A stretch of DNA of 64,000 bases from Tubiluchus corallicola (Eukaryota > Priapulida > Priapulimorpha > Priapulimorphida > Tubiluchidae): positions 468,001 to 532,000 of the forward strand of contig JAQGDQ010000044.1 in the NCBI GenBank assembly GCA_030141605.1, in the 5' to 3' direction. The stretch's first letter is position 1, and every line of letters begins with the position of its first letter. The notes under the pieces are model-generated. The model did not search any database, had not been told where the DNA came from, and saw only the letters and a program-made list of their open reading frames with translations. Position numbers and translations under genes: made by a program. Positions 26,161 to 45,715 of the stretch are shown one piece after another.

Positions 26161-27640
26161 CACTTTTTCACTTTGTTGATTCATTTGTTCATTCAATTAA
26201 AGCTGTTTGTTTGTTTACCCATTCTCCCATCCAGTCATTCAGCCATGTTGTTTTCCATTCGATGATTCATTAATGCATTTTACTGTTTTTTCTCGTTTGT
26301 TCTTTCATTCATCGGCCAATCAGTATGTCTATTTATTGATCCATCCACTGAACCATCCCTCTATTTATTCCTTCGTGCATTCAAATTTTTTTCCAATTTA
26401 CATGTACTAAAAAAACCAGTCGAAGGAAATTATTTTTAATACATATTGCCATGCACTCTATACACGCTTTCTCATCTCAAGCAGTTAATAAAAGTCCATC
26501 TTTATTCTTTAAGTGGGACGCCGACCCAGTAAGTCTTGTTATTGTGTTGAGTAATCATGTACTATCGTGTTGGTAATACTTTATTGCAGATGTGCACACA
26601 CTAAATTATAAACTTGTATGTAGCAAACTTATTACGTATAGCTCATTTTGTTAGATGTAATTCACCATATTAACCGTGTAAACTCTCAAAAGAATGTAAC
26701 CTAACATTTAAATTGAATGAAAGAACAAGTCACTAAGCGTGTTGGGTTTATTTGACTGCTACCACGTAAAATTGTAAAAAATTAACAAAGAAATTTGAAA
26801 AAACTGTCTGTAAAATACAGTAAAGCATAAAGTTAATTTATTCTACCGCTGCATAGGAACTTTCAGGTGCGGTTGTACCCTGCCATTCACCTGAAAATTA
26901 TGACGTAATGGTAGACTTCGTGATTTTTCGTAAACGCATCGTGGCTTTCCACTCTGTTTACACTAATTCAAACTTCAGCAGCTTACCCAATGCACGCGCA
27001 AAAATATCAAAAAAATTATCTATCTAGTTTCTTGCAAAAGTTTTTTTTATACTTTTGACGAAAATTGACAGTATGCTTTCTTTCTTCAGTCGATGAACAA
27101 CATCATTGGTGGACGGATAGACATTCAACCAAGCGTAAAATGATCACGACTTTAAAATGACTTTACTAATTATATGAAACGCTTATCACATTTTTATTAT
27201 TAAATCTTTCTAATATTCTTGTGAACATTGAAATAAGCCTACCTTTCCAGACGGCTTGGCCCTTCCTTTAAAATTGTTACTTATATTTGTACGTAAGAAA
27301 TACCAGATAAGTAAAACACGAATTAAATACTAGATAAGAAACATTGTGTTCAAATTGCCGTAATTGAATGGTTGCTCAAGGAAATGCGAAAAAAATGATG
27401 CAGGTCACGGAAAAGAATTCTTAGGTAATTTGTTAAGAATAAGCAATAATTATAAACGTTCTTCTTGACATACTTGAGGTGCTGTTAATACAGAAAAAAC
27501 TTTTTAGCAATGAGTTCGAAATATAAGAGGCCCGATGAAAAAATTCAATTTTATGAATTATAAAATTTCCGTAATGCAGAATTACACGTTTTTCTCTATA
27601 AGCGTTTTCGGGCTAATTTCAAGAAACCTTCAAGTTTCTC
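26161..27640. other. No recognisable gene
   Basis: Degenerate CATT-like units continue to about 26390. After that the sequence is AT-rich, with no exon-like frame or array. Confidence 0.5.
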
Positions 27641-27654
27641 AGCGCATTTTCAGC

Positions 27655-27954
27655 ATATATATGCCTACGGGCCGATTTTTTTCAGGGGGGGGGGAGGGGG
27701 AGGGGGGCTGAACCGACTTGATTCTCGAATTGCCTCACCCCACCCTATGACCAATTAAAAAATACTCGGATTTCGAGCACTATATTTGGTGGCATAGAGA
27801 AATTTCGAGATTTTCTTTTATGAAAAATCATAAAATGAAATTTCTTCATCATTAGGTGGTGCCCGAAAAATTTGGCAATTGCCCGAAAAAATGTGTTTGC
27901 TCGAATCCGGGGGGTGGGGCTGCAGCCCACCAGCCCCCGGCTCGTACGCCTATG
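27655..27954. mobile_element. 300-bp MITE-like DNA element with 9-bp target duplication
   Basis: ATTTTCAGC stands immediately on both sides (27646-27654 and 27955-27963), a 9-bp direct repeat of the size made by Mutator-like (MULE) transposases. The ends are degenerate inverted repeats: left ATATGCCTACGGGCCG against right, reversed, CATAGGCGTACGAGCCG. G-rich runs lie just inside both ends. No transposase is encoded; the 61-codon frame inside is not a gene. A related internal fragment lies at 44341-44425. Confidence 0.65.
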
Positions 27955-28340
27955 ATTTTCAGCTGTTTTAAAGTTTAAAAAAGCTGTAACTTACACAGCA
28001 GATAAACTTTAACGAAGAAACCTCACGAACTGGCCCAAGGTGAGGCTGTCCAGCATAATTAAAGTCAAAAGTAAACAGCAGGAGCATAGCCTTTACGAAA
28101 ACAGCTTAATGTTATGTTAACGGTAACGGTTATTGTTGGAAACACGGGCTCTTAACTTGAAGCTGGTTAATTAGTGACAGGCGGTATGGGCTATAAAATA
28201 TTTTGGCATTGAAAAGCGTAAATTCGGGTGATTATTGCTCTTTTATTTGAATAAAAGCAATAAGATGCAGCGAATTCGTAGACTGGGTTTTGATAACTTA
28301 AATCTTTGCAAAATGAACTTGTGGTAAATGGTAATTACTG

Positions 28341-28714
28341 TAAAATAAAGACCCGCACTTGAAATTCAGCTTAATCTCCGTATTAATCATTGTCATGTAA
28401 CTTAGACATAGACATAAAAGAATGTACTTGTGCCAAATGGCAAATATTGCAAATGATTCTAATGCGTGGTGTAATTCATTTCTTGTTTGAGGCCGTTCTT
28501 CTGTTGGTCTGGGTAGCTTTTAATATTTTTGTAGTTGTTGCTTGTAATTAGTAGAGAGTAATTAGTATTTTGTGGGTGTAAAGTAATTATTTTAGTAATT
28601 GTTATATGGAAATTTTTAATGCTGAATTAAAAGGTGAATTGAATTGAAAAAGTGCGTGTACAACACATTTTATGATGTTATTGTTGTTGTCGTCGTCATT
28701 GTGGCTGTCGCTGT
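28341..28714 (+). repeat. Left arm of a perfect 374-bp inverted repeat
   Basis: This arm is the exact reverse complement of 29879-30252, checked base by base with no mismatch or gap. It begins TAAAATAAAGACCCGCACTT and ends GTGGCTGTCGCTGT. It lies about 670 bp beyond the stop codon of the sulfotransferase gene and outside its likely mature 3' end. Confidence 0.97.
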
Positions 28715-29345
28715 TGGGGAGATACACCAAAATGATAGGCAGGTTCATTATAAATAAAAAGAATAGTAATAAATAATATAATTGTTGTTGTACGTTACAG
28801 TTATAGTATTTGCCTTTCTTCTGCTTAGTTTTTTTTTGTATTTTGCGCTTATTTAAATCGTATTGCAGCGGACAATATCAAGTAGCTTGAAACAAACATT
28901 TGAAGAATCGTCGTTAGACGGCAGCAGCAACATGGCGATGACGATGTTACAAACTGCAGTATAAATATTTGAGTCTTGTTATGTCTCTACTGTGCAGTTT
29001 AAACTTCAGTGCAAGTTTCAAGCTATTTAGGGCATTTTAGGCTTAATCTCTTGACACTTATAATACGCTTATCAGCAATCAAATTCAGAACTAGCAGTTG
29101 TAGTACTTTCATTGACTATCACAAAAATGATATACAAAAACAATAAGGACAAAAAGAGTAGCTGCCGACAAAAGACGAAAAAACTTAACAAATTCTTATA
29201 ACAATTAGTAAAAACAGTCATAAAAATAAAAACAAAACAATGCACATCAAAAAATTATTACTTACAAACAAACTCAATTGAAATGTACTAAAAATTTAAA
29301 TTCATGCTGAACTGAATCTTATTGAACTTCCTCAGCAATCCGCAT

Positions 29346-29351
29346 TTTATT
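29346..29351 (-). terminator. Likely polyadenylation signal of the sulfotransferase gene
   Basis: AATAAA on the minus strand, about 33 bases beyond the TAA stop at 29384. It is the first such signal after the coding region and suggests a short 3' UTR. Confidence 0.5.
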
Positions 29352-29383
29352 ATGTTTATGAATGCAGTTAAACTAAAAATCAG

Positions 29384-36217
<6,834 letters not shown>

Positions 36218-38134
36218 GTTGAGCCCAAACTTGAAGAAACTGGCTCAATTCTTTCTTGCTAATAATAAAGCACGAACTTTCGCACCATAAAATATGTCAC
36301 GCGCAGCTGTATAAGAAGCCAGGTATCGGGCTAAAAGTTTTTAAAATTTCGACACAATCGAGCACTGTCATAGACTGGTACACCTACATGTTCTACTAGT
36401 CTAATTTGCTGCATCTGTTATTAGATTCAATTGACCAGTTAGCTAATTAACAATGTGTGGACAAAGACTTTAATGTGGAATAGTATTAAAAGTTAAAACC
36501 CTAAAAATGCAGGTACTGTAAGTCTGTTAGATCTAATTTTTGTAGATTTTTAAATGAACTGTTATGTTTTGATAATTGTTACGTTACGTTATTTTGGACG
36601 TGGATTTAAATCTACAATTCGAAATCTACAATACATATTAAATTTAATGTCTGCAGCAAATTAAATTTTGCTAATTTTGATAAATCATTTTGATAACATA
36701 CAAAGCAATCAATGGTCAGACTCCTACGTATGTGTCAGACCTTCTTAAATTATAAGTCCCTCGTAGAGCATTAAGATCTAGCTCAAACAGAAGTAATCTT
36801 GAGGTGCTAAATCGTTTAGCGCTTAGTGTACTGTCCAAAACCGTGGAATTCTCTGCCATTACCATTCTGTCAGACCAAGTAGCTCAATAATTTAAAAAAA
36901 TCCGAAAACTGATTATTTTTATGAAGCTTTCAACAACTAAGTAATTTCTGTGCTTTTGATGTCGGTGCGATGTGACGCGCGTGGTGTGCTGTAGGCGGTG
37001 TAGTTGTTTGATGTGGTTTGATGTGGATGGTGTGGCGTGGCTAGTACGGTATGGGTTATATGGGTGAAGGTAGTGTGGTGTGCAAAGTGTGGTATGGGGA
37101 AATGGGATGAGAGTTGTCGTTGCGTTTTTATATGCAAATTTTTTGGTTAGTAATTAATATTAAGGTAACAGCCTTACATGCCAGCGCATTGTCATCTCCG
37201 TCCTTGCTGTAGTACTTGTGTCTGCAGAGTTCATCTATAGACAACGATAACTTAATTATCAAAGCGCTAACAAAATATTATTCCTCGTCAACTTGTATCA
37301 CCCATATCATATAGGGCGAAGCCAGGATTAGGCAGTTAAATCTCTTGTCAGCTGCAGGATAATACTTCTAAATGTCAATAATCAAGTAATGTAGTAATAG
37401 AGTATTTTGATGAGTTTCTTTGGAGGTTGACCTAACTATAAAAGTGTACCTACAGAACGCATAGGCACGTGGCAAGTAATAAGTGCCAGTGATCCTGAGT
37501 CGCGGTTATACTTTCTCGTTTATCCGCAACCGCAAAATCCGCATATGTACAATCCCCATCCGCAAAAATGTAAGCAAACCTGAACTTGCCACGTGTGCCC
37601 TATTGTCAAAAACTGTTTTTTGGACGAAGCTAAGAGTTATAATCAATAATCAATTACTAGGCAGACGTAGCAAAGGAAAACTGAACGACAACTCACACAA
37701 CACGATGTACATACATCACCCCAATATATCATACACACTGGCTTGAGAAAAAAACTGTAATATTTGTAATTATAGCAATGTAATTATAGTAATTTATACC
37801 AGCATCAGCTAGTATATCCGACCCCTAAAAGGATTAAATTTTAGCGTCTCTTATGTTGATTATTACTGCATTACGCAGCCTACGATAATTGCGGTTAAAA
37901 TTTGAAACTGAGTTTGCGTCTATTAACATTTATAAGCATTAGCTAAACGTGATACTTTCATCCAGGGGATGAACAACATTACGCGGATCGATGCAACTTT
38001 TTCTTAAGCGAAGCTAGGACGGCGCTTTTCGAAGTTTTCCTGGCTTGCAAACCATAAAAATTCGTGAGGATTCCTGCTTGGTATTTGACATCCCTAGGGC
38101 ATTCGTTTCTCTTGTCTTGGAAGATTACTTCTGA
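36218..38134. other. Region upstream of the sulfotransferase; GTGTGG-rich tract
   Basis: Presumed 5' flank of the sulfotransferase. No TATA box or 5' UTR intron could be assigned. At 36990-37110 there is a GTGTGG/GATGTGG-rich imperfect repeat. The remainder is AT-rich with short chance frames. Confidence 0.45.
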
Positions 38135-38482
38135 CAAGCAGAGTTATAATAAAGAACGTAAACTATAAACATCAAGTGTGTAGTTATTCATCAGTGGGTT
38201 AGGCTTAGGCCTACATCTGGATTATCATCTTTTTTTTTGTATACTGTTATGATTCTACAGTTGTTTATGTTATTTTAGTTCGTTTTTCCATTAAGTTAAA
38301 GGCTACTGTTAAAATAAACTTTTATCAACAAACAGCTTCGGACTTACACTATCATGCGGTGTATTAGAATTGGAGTCGGTACGCAATTATACTACAGATC
38401 ACAAGTTTTATGTCGACAACATAATCCAGGGCCGTATTAACAACATAAGCAGACTAATCACGTGCTAGATAAATCACGTGCT
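38135..38482 (+). repeat. Left arm of a diverged inverted repeat
   Basis: Running forward, it matches the reverse complement of 39817-40051 with scattered substitutions plus two insertions (about 50 bp near 38195-38245 and about 50 bp near 38415-38463). Shared landmarks are CAAGCAGAGTTATAATAAAG, AATTGGAGTCGGTACGCAAT (one base differs) and GATAAATCACGTGCTA. The other arm contains the 3' flank and poly(A) signal of the FMO gene. Confidence 0.85.
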
Positions 38483-38493
38483 AATCACGTGCT
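38450..38493. repeat. Triple AATCACGTGCT repeat
   Basis: Three copies of AATCACGTGCT within about 40 bp give three CACGTG E-box palindromes. They stand at the end of the left inverted-repeat arm; the right arm keeps one copy (GCACGTGATT at about 39819). Confidence 0.8.
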
Positions 38494-39651
38494 TAGGGTA
38501 CCAAGGCTCAAGGACGTACCAGGCTAGTAAAAAATAAATCGAAAACAGATAAAATTTTAATAACGTATGTGAACGACCATTAAAGGCTTTCACAGGTCAA
38601 AATGTGACGTAAAGGGCTAAACGAATATTTGGCAGGGTTGTTTTTCATACCATTGTATAGCATCATAGTAGAGTATACATCTTTTACCATCATCATGTTT
38701 TCACCCATTGTCATGGCGACTGTAACCCCAACATTTGCAATGGCCGTTTAATCAAAATGGCTCATACAGTTCCTGTTTAACACCATTCTAAGTTGTTTTA
38801 CTTTTAGCAGGCATCATACCTTCTTTTTGTGGCTAATTTATTTAATTAAAATTTGATTTTGAAGTCAATAAATAATTTAAGTAGAATAAATCTCATATAG
38901 CGCAGTAGAGTTTGTTATACGTATAATTTCGCCTGATTTGTATGACGTAATACGCATGATTTGAGCTGCGAAACGTTTTTTCCCGTATGATCCGTTTTTC
39001 GTTATGTAAATTATAATTTCTGATGCCTGCGCATGAAAATTAACGCCCAATTTCATATACTTCAACATACCAATATATAGATACATCTGATTTTCAGTTC
39101 CATTATTTGCATGATAATTTATTTTTTTGACTGTCAGAAATCTTGCTTGTGTCATGAAGTATATTTCAGTTGCCATTTTTCTAAAAGATCATGATTGTGA
39201 TTATATGATTGTGCAAAGGAGACAGCCGGGGCACTAGGTGCTGGGTGCGCTGAGGGCACCAATACATGTTAATAGGGCCCTGACTTCACTGGTCTGCTAT
39301 TGTCTTTTTTATCAGGTCGACTGTGCAACTTGGCGCGCATCGCCCTGTACAGGTCCCTATCCGCGATGTCACATGTTCTTTTCGTAATAATTATTATGTG
39401 CTTATATATTCCTTCGACACGTTGAACGAACGAATTTTCACAAACTAGAAACTTGAACTTCAACATAAGGACAGGTGTATATGTATCTGAATGAGGTCAA
39501 TCTCACACTTTGCCGTTACGGAATCTCATTTTTCTTGATCTACATTATGCCCAACAACTGTATAGAAACAATTAACACATTATAATTTAATAATTTATGC
39601 AAACAGGGTTTTTAACATTTTAAATTTAGACATTTTAAATATATAATGAAC

Positions 39652-39800
<149 letters not shown>

Positions 39801-39816
39801 ACTCACATATATATAT

Positions 39817-40051
39817 AGCACGTGATTTATCCATAAAACTTGTGATCTGTGATATAATTGTGTACCGACTCCAATTGTAATACACTGCATGATCCGAAGC
39901 TGGTTGTTGGTAAAAGTTTATTTTAACAATAGCCGTTAACTCAATGGAAAAACGAACTAAAACAACATAAACAACTGTAGAATCATAACAGCATACAAAT
40001 AACTACACACTTGATGTTTAAAGTTTACGTTCTTTATTATAACTCTGCTTG
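39817..40051 (-). repeat. Right arm of a diverged inverted repeat, in the FMO 3' flank
   Basis: The reverse complement corresponds to 38135-38482. It starts about 45 bp after the FMO stop codon and contains the first minus-strand AATAAA (40033-40038), so the likely FMO 3' UTR end is the duplicated segment. Confidence 0.85.
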
Positions 40052-40097
40052 TATATATATCATGTATATACATACTGCTAAATATATATGTATATAA

Positions 40098-41534
40098 TTA
40101 GAGATGATGTGCGTACATTTCTCCATGAATGATATATTTTGCATTTCGAAATGTCACAAAGTTTTTAGTAGCGTTTTCGATTATCTGTCCTGGTAGAGAT
40201 TGCAGTTCCTTGGGAAAAGGTGGCAAATCTCCTACTTTCGTCAACTGTTCAATAAACGCAATGGGCCCGAATTCCTCCGACATAAAATGATGTGTTTCTC
40301 TTCCCCTAAACCACTCACATTTTTTTCTTTCAACGAGTTCAGCTTCTGTATCAGCGTTCATTTCCTCTTCAGTGGGCAACTCTAAAGTTCCGTCTAGGAT
40401 TTTCAAAGCAAGAGGAACCTGCCAACATGCCATTGAAGTTAGAGGACAAACAGGTAAACCAATAAACATTATGTTAGGATGTTTTGTACATACTGTATGT
40501 TTGAAAAGAGGTGACACTTTAAAATCTTCTACTGTTATTCCACAATCCGGGTGCAAGAAAGGGTATGAGTACTTGTATCCCGTGCAAAAAAGAATGGAAT
40601 CTGCTGTAATAGATTCACCATCAGTTAGTTTAATACTAGATTTCTCAACTGAAGCAAGCGTTGATGATGCAACCATAAAGTTTGTCGGCAAGATTCCGTT
40701 TGCTTGTTGTTTCCTAAAATTGAAGAAGTCCCGATCAGACGCACATACCGTTATGGTAGTAACTTCACACAGTTCAAGACCAATGTCAAACGCTGATGGA
40801 CCTCCGCCTACAATAACTACATGTTTATTTGCAAATGATGGTGCACAACGGTATTGACAACTGTGTAAAATTTGTCCTTCAAATTCGTGTAGACCATCTA
40901 TTTTCGGAATATAAGGATCTATAAAAGCGCCTGTGCAAATTAGAACCGAATCAAAACAAAATTCTTCAATGGTTTTATCTCGAACGTTCTCTACTGTTAT
41001 TAATAATTTTGGAAACTTTTCTTTTAGCGTGACTGGCCTTATCATTTTGACTGCTGTGTTGGTTCTGATGTACTGGCGAATGTTGTACTGATTCGTAAGG
41101 CTTTGTAGATATTCGAAAAATCTTTGATGAGGAACAAATTCATGTTTATCTGCATCTGAAGGCCACGGCTGTCCTGCCAAACACATAAGAGCAATTGGAA
41201 AATTTGTTACTAAATTTCTATACACTGCACTATGTATTCTATGTCCTTGCTCATCTAGTTTTGTGTTGTCTGTGTACAGCCAAGTTCCACCTACAATAAA
41301 AAATAAATCCTTTATTGTAACTCATTTATTATCCTCTGTCCTCATTTATTAAAACAAACTAATTTTTAAACATAATGCTGTGACGCTAAGCCACTTACCA
41401 ACATCGGAGTTTCTTTCAAACACTACATGATCAAAATCCTTTCGTTCAGATAGAATCTGGGATGCAACAAGCCCAGATGCACCAGCACCAATAACTGCAA
41501 CTTTTTTCTTTTTTGGGTGACTCATTGCCGCCAC
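40098..41534 (-). CDS. Flavin-containing monooxygenase (FMO), two exons
   Basis: NADPH- and FAD-dependent enzyme that oxygenates nitrogen or sulfur in small nucleophilic substrates. Exon 1 is 41534-41399 and exon 2 is 41290-40098, with a 108-bp GT-AG intron splitting a glycine codon (phase 1), giving 442 residues. Visible: FAD-binding GAGASG at 16-21 after a KKKK stretch; FMO signature FEGQILHSCQY at 182-192 (FxGxxxHxxxY); NADPH-binding GGGPSA at 207-212; the family motif FCTGYKYSYPF further on. The length and lack of a C-terminal membrane anchor fit the short insect/plant/yeast-type FMOs, so a soluble protein is likely. The start is the first ATG in frame; a second Met is at residue 4. The substrate cannot be told from sequence. 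Confidence 0.93.
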
Positions 41535-43850
41535 TGATTCGCCCAGTGATTCGGAAATATTAACAATTTTGAAAAATGCTTTGGGCAGGTACTAGCCACA
41601 ATTCGAACTTTAATCTTTGAACTGTTACCAGAGGCGTGTTCCACCAGGTTCAAAGTTCACATTCAGAGCCATAAATTGTTACTCATTCCAAGTGAAACGT
41701 GGTACACTCAATCTCCATATTTACACATTCAGTTTATGGTATAGGTTTAATATTAAGCCGTTTAGGTCATTTTGCCATCAAACAAACAAAATTTCATCAC
41801 TGTAAGTAACTGTTTCTACTTGCACAGCCCTGGAAATTACCCATAGTCAGTAGGTAGGGAGTAATTGCACTCTGAGAGCTGTATTTGTTAGTGTACGAAA
41901 TAATTAAAATTTGTCTAAAAGAAGCAAAGGGACCAAATTAAAGAAATCAGTCATGACGTCAGTTGCTCTTTTCTAATGGTGATGCACTAGACATTCATAC
42001 CGAGTAGTCGAGTGGTGGTCGTGTGTACTTAACCACCAACTTAAGCAACAACTAGCCAACTTATTAAATAGATAGATTCAGAATGTAGCATCTGGCTTCT
42101 TATATATATATATATATGGTTTCATCTGTCATATATATATCTCCTCCTCCGGCAGCCGTATATCTACTTAGGAGAGAAAGGATATATGCTCATGCAAAAA
42201 TAGTAAAGGCACCACTGCCTCATCTTAGGATTATCCTTAATAATAAACAAGGTACGGTCCTGCTACAATAATCTATGCTCACCAGGCTCGCTCGATGAAA
42301 ATGCTGGATTCTCGTTTGCGGGACGTCAGAGGGTATTGAATAGATCTGTAAATTGTGCAAAGTGCGTAAATTAATTTGTATTTATTCAGCCACCACATTG
42401 CTTATGTTATTAACGCTTAAAATACAATTGAGGGCAGGAATGGCTCACTCATCAGCGTGCTCGCTTTCCGTGACAGAAGGTCAAAGGTTAATTGTGTTTA
42501 GCAGACAGTGACAAATTCTTAAAATACTGTATTACTGATTTCTTTACCAAAGACGCGGATTTGTCGAACTAGTCAGTGTAATGATTCAATTCAAATTTTT
42601 GTTCTCGTAACTAAGACTATACAAAATACAAATACAGTAGTAAATTAAATAAAATACAATGAAATAAAAGATTAAAATGTAAATACAGGATTAGTAAATT
42701 AAGAGCTAAATAAATTTTAGAAAGTAATTATGTAATATTTCATTCCATTTCACAAGAAAGCAAGAGCTGACAAGTCTATGCGAATTAACAATAGCAGTTA
42801 TAATATCATTGCCAGTGTGCAGTAATAACTTTGCAAATACATAAATGTACTTGCCTTTGGATTCAAGAAAATAAATTTGGGCGAAATGTTAATTTAATTT
42901 AAATTTGCATTTGCACGATGGCTATATAGAAATTAAGCAGGGAAAGGACCTTTGCCGAAAGTTGTTGAAACAGCTTTGTATTTGGCGTCTTAGCACAACA
43001 AAAAGTCCTTTACAATTACTTAAATTAACCTAATGTCTAAGAACGTTCAATATGACTCTTGTTTTACTTACAGTGATGAACTATAATTCAACTTCTACCA
43101 TACTTAGATTAATTTAAAACATGCTTTTACACAATTACATGGCATCTTTATTATCCTTCTACACGTGTTTCACAGTACTAAGGGATTCACCAGGGACTAT
43201 AAAACAAATCAAACATCATTATTCCCCAAAACACTGTTATACGAAAGTTACACAGGTTATGCAATAAGTATCAGTTATAGACATTTCAAAAAACTGGCCA
43301 GAAGTCTACTACATTCTCGCAAAAAGCTAAATATTTTCACAGAATTAATTTCAAACTTTATCAAAACATCAGTAATATAGCCTCCAGCACTCTCAAAGCA
43401 AAAAAGATTTGGTTTTAGCCAGAATAGATACGTCAAACTTTTATTTGGCTTGAATTAGACAGTTCTTGCATAATGGTTTGCCATAATTAGCCAAACAGGA
43501 TGACGTAGTAATGACGTGTCCTACAGGATGACGCAGTTCGAAATAGTGCTGACACGTTATATTAAAAAATCACGTGACCACATATTGTTTTCCATTATTA
43601 TTTTCTCACGTCAGTAAATACTTGCGCCTTTTCATTTTATATCCATATCATAACTACTCACGAGAGATGATTGCTACTATTAGCGTTGAACTCGAGCGAT
43701 TATCATTATTATGTTATGCCATTGACACAGCAAATTGAAACTTTATAATACCTGCAGCCATGCATGTTATTACAGTCTGTAGGAATATGAAGCAGGACTT
43801 GGAACTAGATACACTTGGTTAAACGTTTAAAACTACAAAACTGACTCATC
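41535..43850. other. No gene; SINE-like tRNA remnant and short (TA)n
   Basis: Presumed 5' flank of the FMO gene. A short (TA)n run lies at about 42100-42117. At 42432-42492 the plus strand resembles a tRNA-derived SINE head: GGCTCACTCATCAGCGTGCT, then TCGCTTTCCGTGAC and a weak B-box GGTCAAAGG. The rest is AT-rich with chance frames only. Confidence 0.4.
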
Positions 43851-43909
43851 TAGGGTGTTTTTAGTTTTAACCACATACTTGCCTCATTTCGTCTCTTCTG
43901 ATCCCAGCT

Positions 43910-44165
43910 CGTCTTTTGTTTCCTCTCATCTCATTTCATCTGATTTCTCCTCTCCTCTCCTCTCTTCCCCTCTTATCTTCTCTCTTCTCTTCTCTTCTCC
44001 TCTTTTTTCCTCTCCCTCCTCTCTTTTCCTCTCCTCTGCTCTCGTGTCCCTCCTCCTCTCCTCTACTCTCTCCTCCTCTCCTCCCTTCTGCCTTCCTCTC
44101 CTCTCCTCTCGTCTCTTCTTTCTTTTCCATTTCCTTCTGTTTTCCTTGTCGCTTCTCGCCTGTCT
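43910..44165. repeat. Pyrimidine-rich (CTCTC/TCCTC)n tract
   Basis: A one-sided CT-rich stretch with CTCTTCTCC-type units. It causes Ser/Leu/Phe-rich frames on plus and Arg/Glu-rich frames on minus, none of them genes. Confidence 0.9.
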
Positions 44166-44340
44166 CACCTCATACATGTCATTTGTTAATGAGTCCTCTA
44201 ATGTTTACAAATAACATAAGAAAAAGCACAGAAAGTGTAGCGATGTAAGTAATAAACAAAAGTTCTGTTATACAAATGACCGTTATATTAAAGTTTCATA
44301 CACTAAGTGTTAAAAACACGAATTTAGTAGCAACACCACA

Positions 44341-44425
44341 TTGCCTCACCCCAGCCCATGATCAAAAATGCCCCGATTTCGGGCACTTCACTTGACGACA
44401 TAGAGAAACTTAGAGATTTTATCAC
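44341..44425. mobile_element. Fragment of the 27.7-kb MITE family
   Basis: TTGCCTCACCCCAGCCCATG and the following GATTTCGGGCACTT and CATAGAGAAACTTAGAGATT closely match 27731-27820 inside the 300-bp MITE-like element. Neither terminal repeat is present, so this is a truncated internal piece. Confidence 0.6.
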
Positions 44426-44504
44426 GTTGCTTTCTTATCGTATAGTGTAATCGTGATTTATATCTATAGATTGTATATTGATTTTACAGATTCGCTTTTT
44501 GTTT

Positions 44505-45715
44505 GTTCGCTACAAGGTAATTTTATCACCTGGCTCCGAGGGCTATAGTTGAGTCTATCAGGCAATAATTCTGTCCCTCAAGACTGTCACTTCGACCTTT
44601 GCGTTGTGAGTGAAGGTCTTCTTCCCTCAAGCTATCGAGCGTCGCTCCCGCAATTGAGCTTAAGTTAATTAATGCAATGCGAATCTCTCAGGTTCGTATC
44701 TCGGATTTAGTGTTGCTTTACTTTGAACGCTCTTAATCATACAAGAACTCGTTATTTAACGTGTCAAAGTGAATCGACTTTATTCATTTACAGAATTTAC
44801 TCTATCTAGATTGCTGTACAAGATTTGCCCTTATACGCTTGTAGGCGTTTGCAATTAATGTATAGCTCCCGAAAGATGCTCATGCAATTCGCTTGACAAT
44901 TATTCAGTATGCTGCACTTAAAGTGCTTAATACAATGTGAACTACAGTTATGCAGAGTTACTCTCAGATACAAATGTGTTAAGAACACTTAACTTGGTGG
45001 ACTGACCACAATGCACCCAGTACACTTGGTCAACTCCAAATAGATTTATGAGACTCTCGTTGATCCAGTGCTCAGTCTATTGCTGAGAACGCAGAACTCT
45101 CCATGCTGGTGTCAAACGATGCTGTCTCGGATTCCTTGTCAGATTCTCCTCTCTGACGCGTGTGTGACTTCGTGTCGCACACCGGCGTCTCTCTCCCTTT
45201 CTCCAAAACTCAGAGCTTATATCCTGGAGAGCTGACCTTGCAAATTTCGCGCCATACGCAATCAGGCGACAGGTAACATTCCTGGATCCCTGGTATCCCC
45301 TGCCATGCGATTTACGATCAGCAAGGTGGCCTTCGAATTCCTTTGCTCCGGGGGATCTTTCCCCGTCGTCGGCGACTCTTTGGAACTTCTCTTCCTCCGA
45401 TGTCTTCGAGTGCCGGTAGAGACTTTGGTGAAGTCCATAAAGTCATCTTCAAAAGATATTTCGCTTTTCCCGACTTTTTGTTAATTAAGTGCAACTCTGC
45501 ATACGGCTATAAAGAACAATAATGTCCTCACTTAAACAGACACCTGTTTACCTTCAGTAACCGATAAAAAACACACCTGTGGAATAATTTGCATCTCATT
45601 AAATCCGTGCTTATCAGCTGGATGAGTTCCTCTATCAATCAATAAATTTATCTTATCAAATCAGGGAGGTATGAGATTTATTACCAAATTATTGATTTAT
45701 AAAGTTATTCACGAC
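44505..45715 (-). mobile_element. LTR-like segment related to the env element's terminal repeat
   Basis: Several blocks match 61065-61830 in the same order and orientation: GCTACAAGG against GCTATAAGG at the low end, ATGCAGAGTTACTCTCA against ATGCAGAGTTGCTCTCA, ACTTAACTTGGTGGACTGAC against ACTTAACATGGTGGAATGAC, and TTATTCACGACAA against TTATTCATAACAA at the high end. Between 45060 and 45640 it carries about 500 bp not present in the other copy. This is probably a solo LTR or truncated element; no clean target duplication was found. Confidence 0.5.

Noticed and set aside
25984-26265. Ser/Phe/Ile/His periodic frame, possible fibrous protein
   Set aside because: Four-base CATT repeat cycling through frames; no unit of three.
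40372-40857. 161-codon plus-strand frame
   Set aside because: Lies antisense to FMO exon 2, which has clear family motifs on the minus strand.
43855-44248. Ser/Pro/Leu-rich frames of 110-119 codons
   Set aside because: Translation of a CT-rich tract with no conserved motif.
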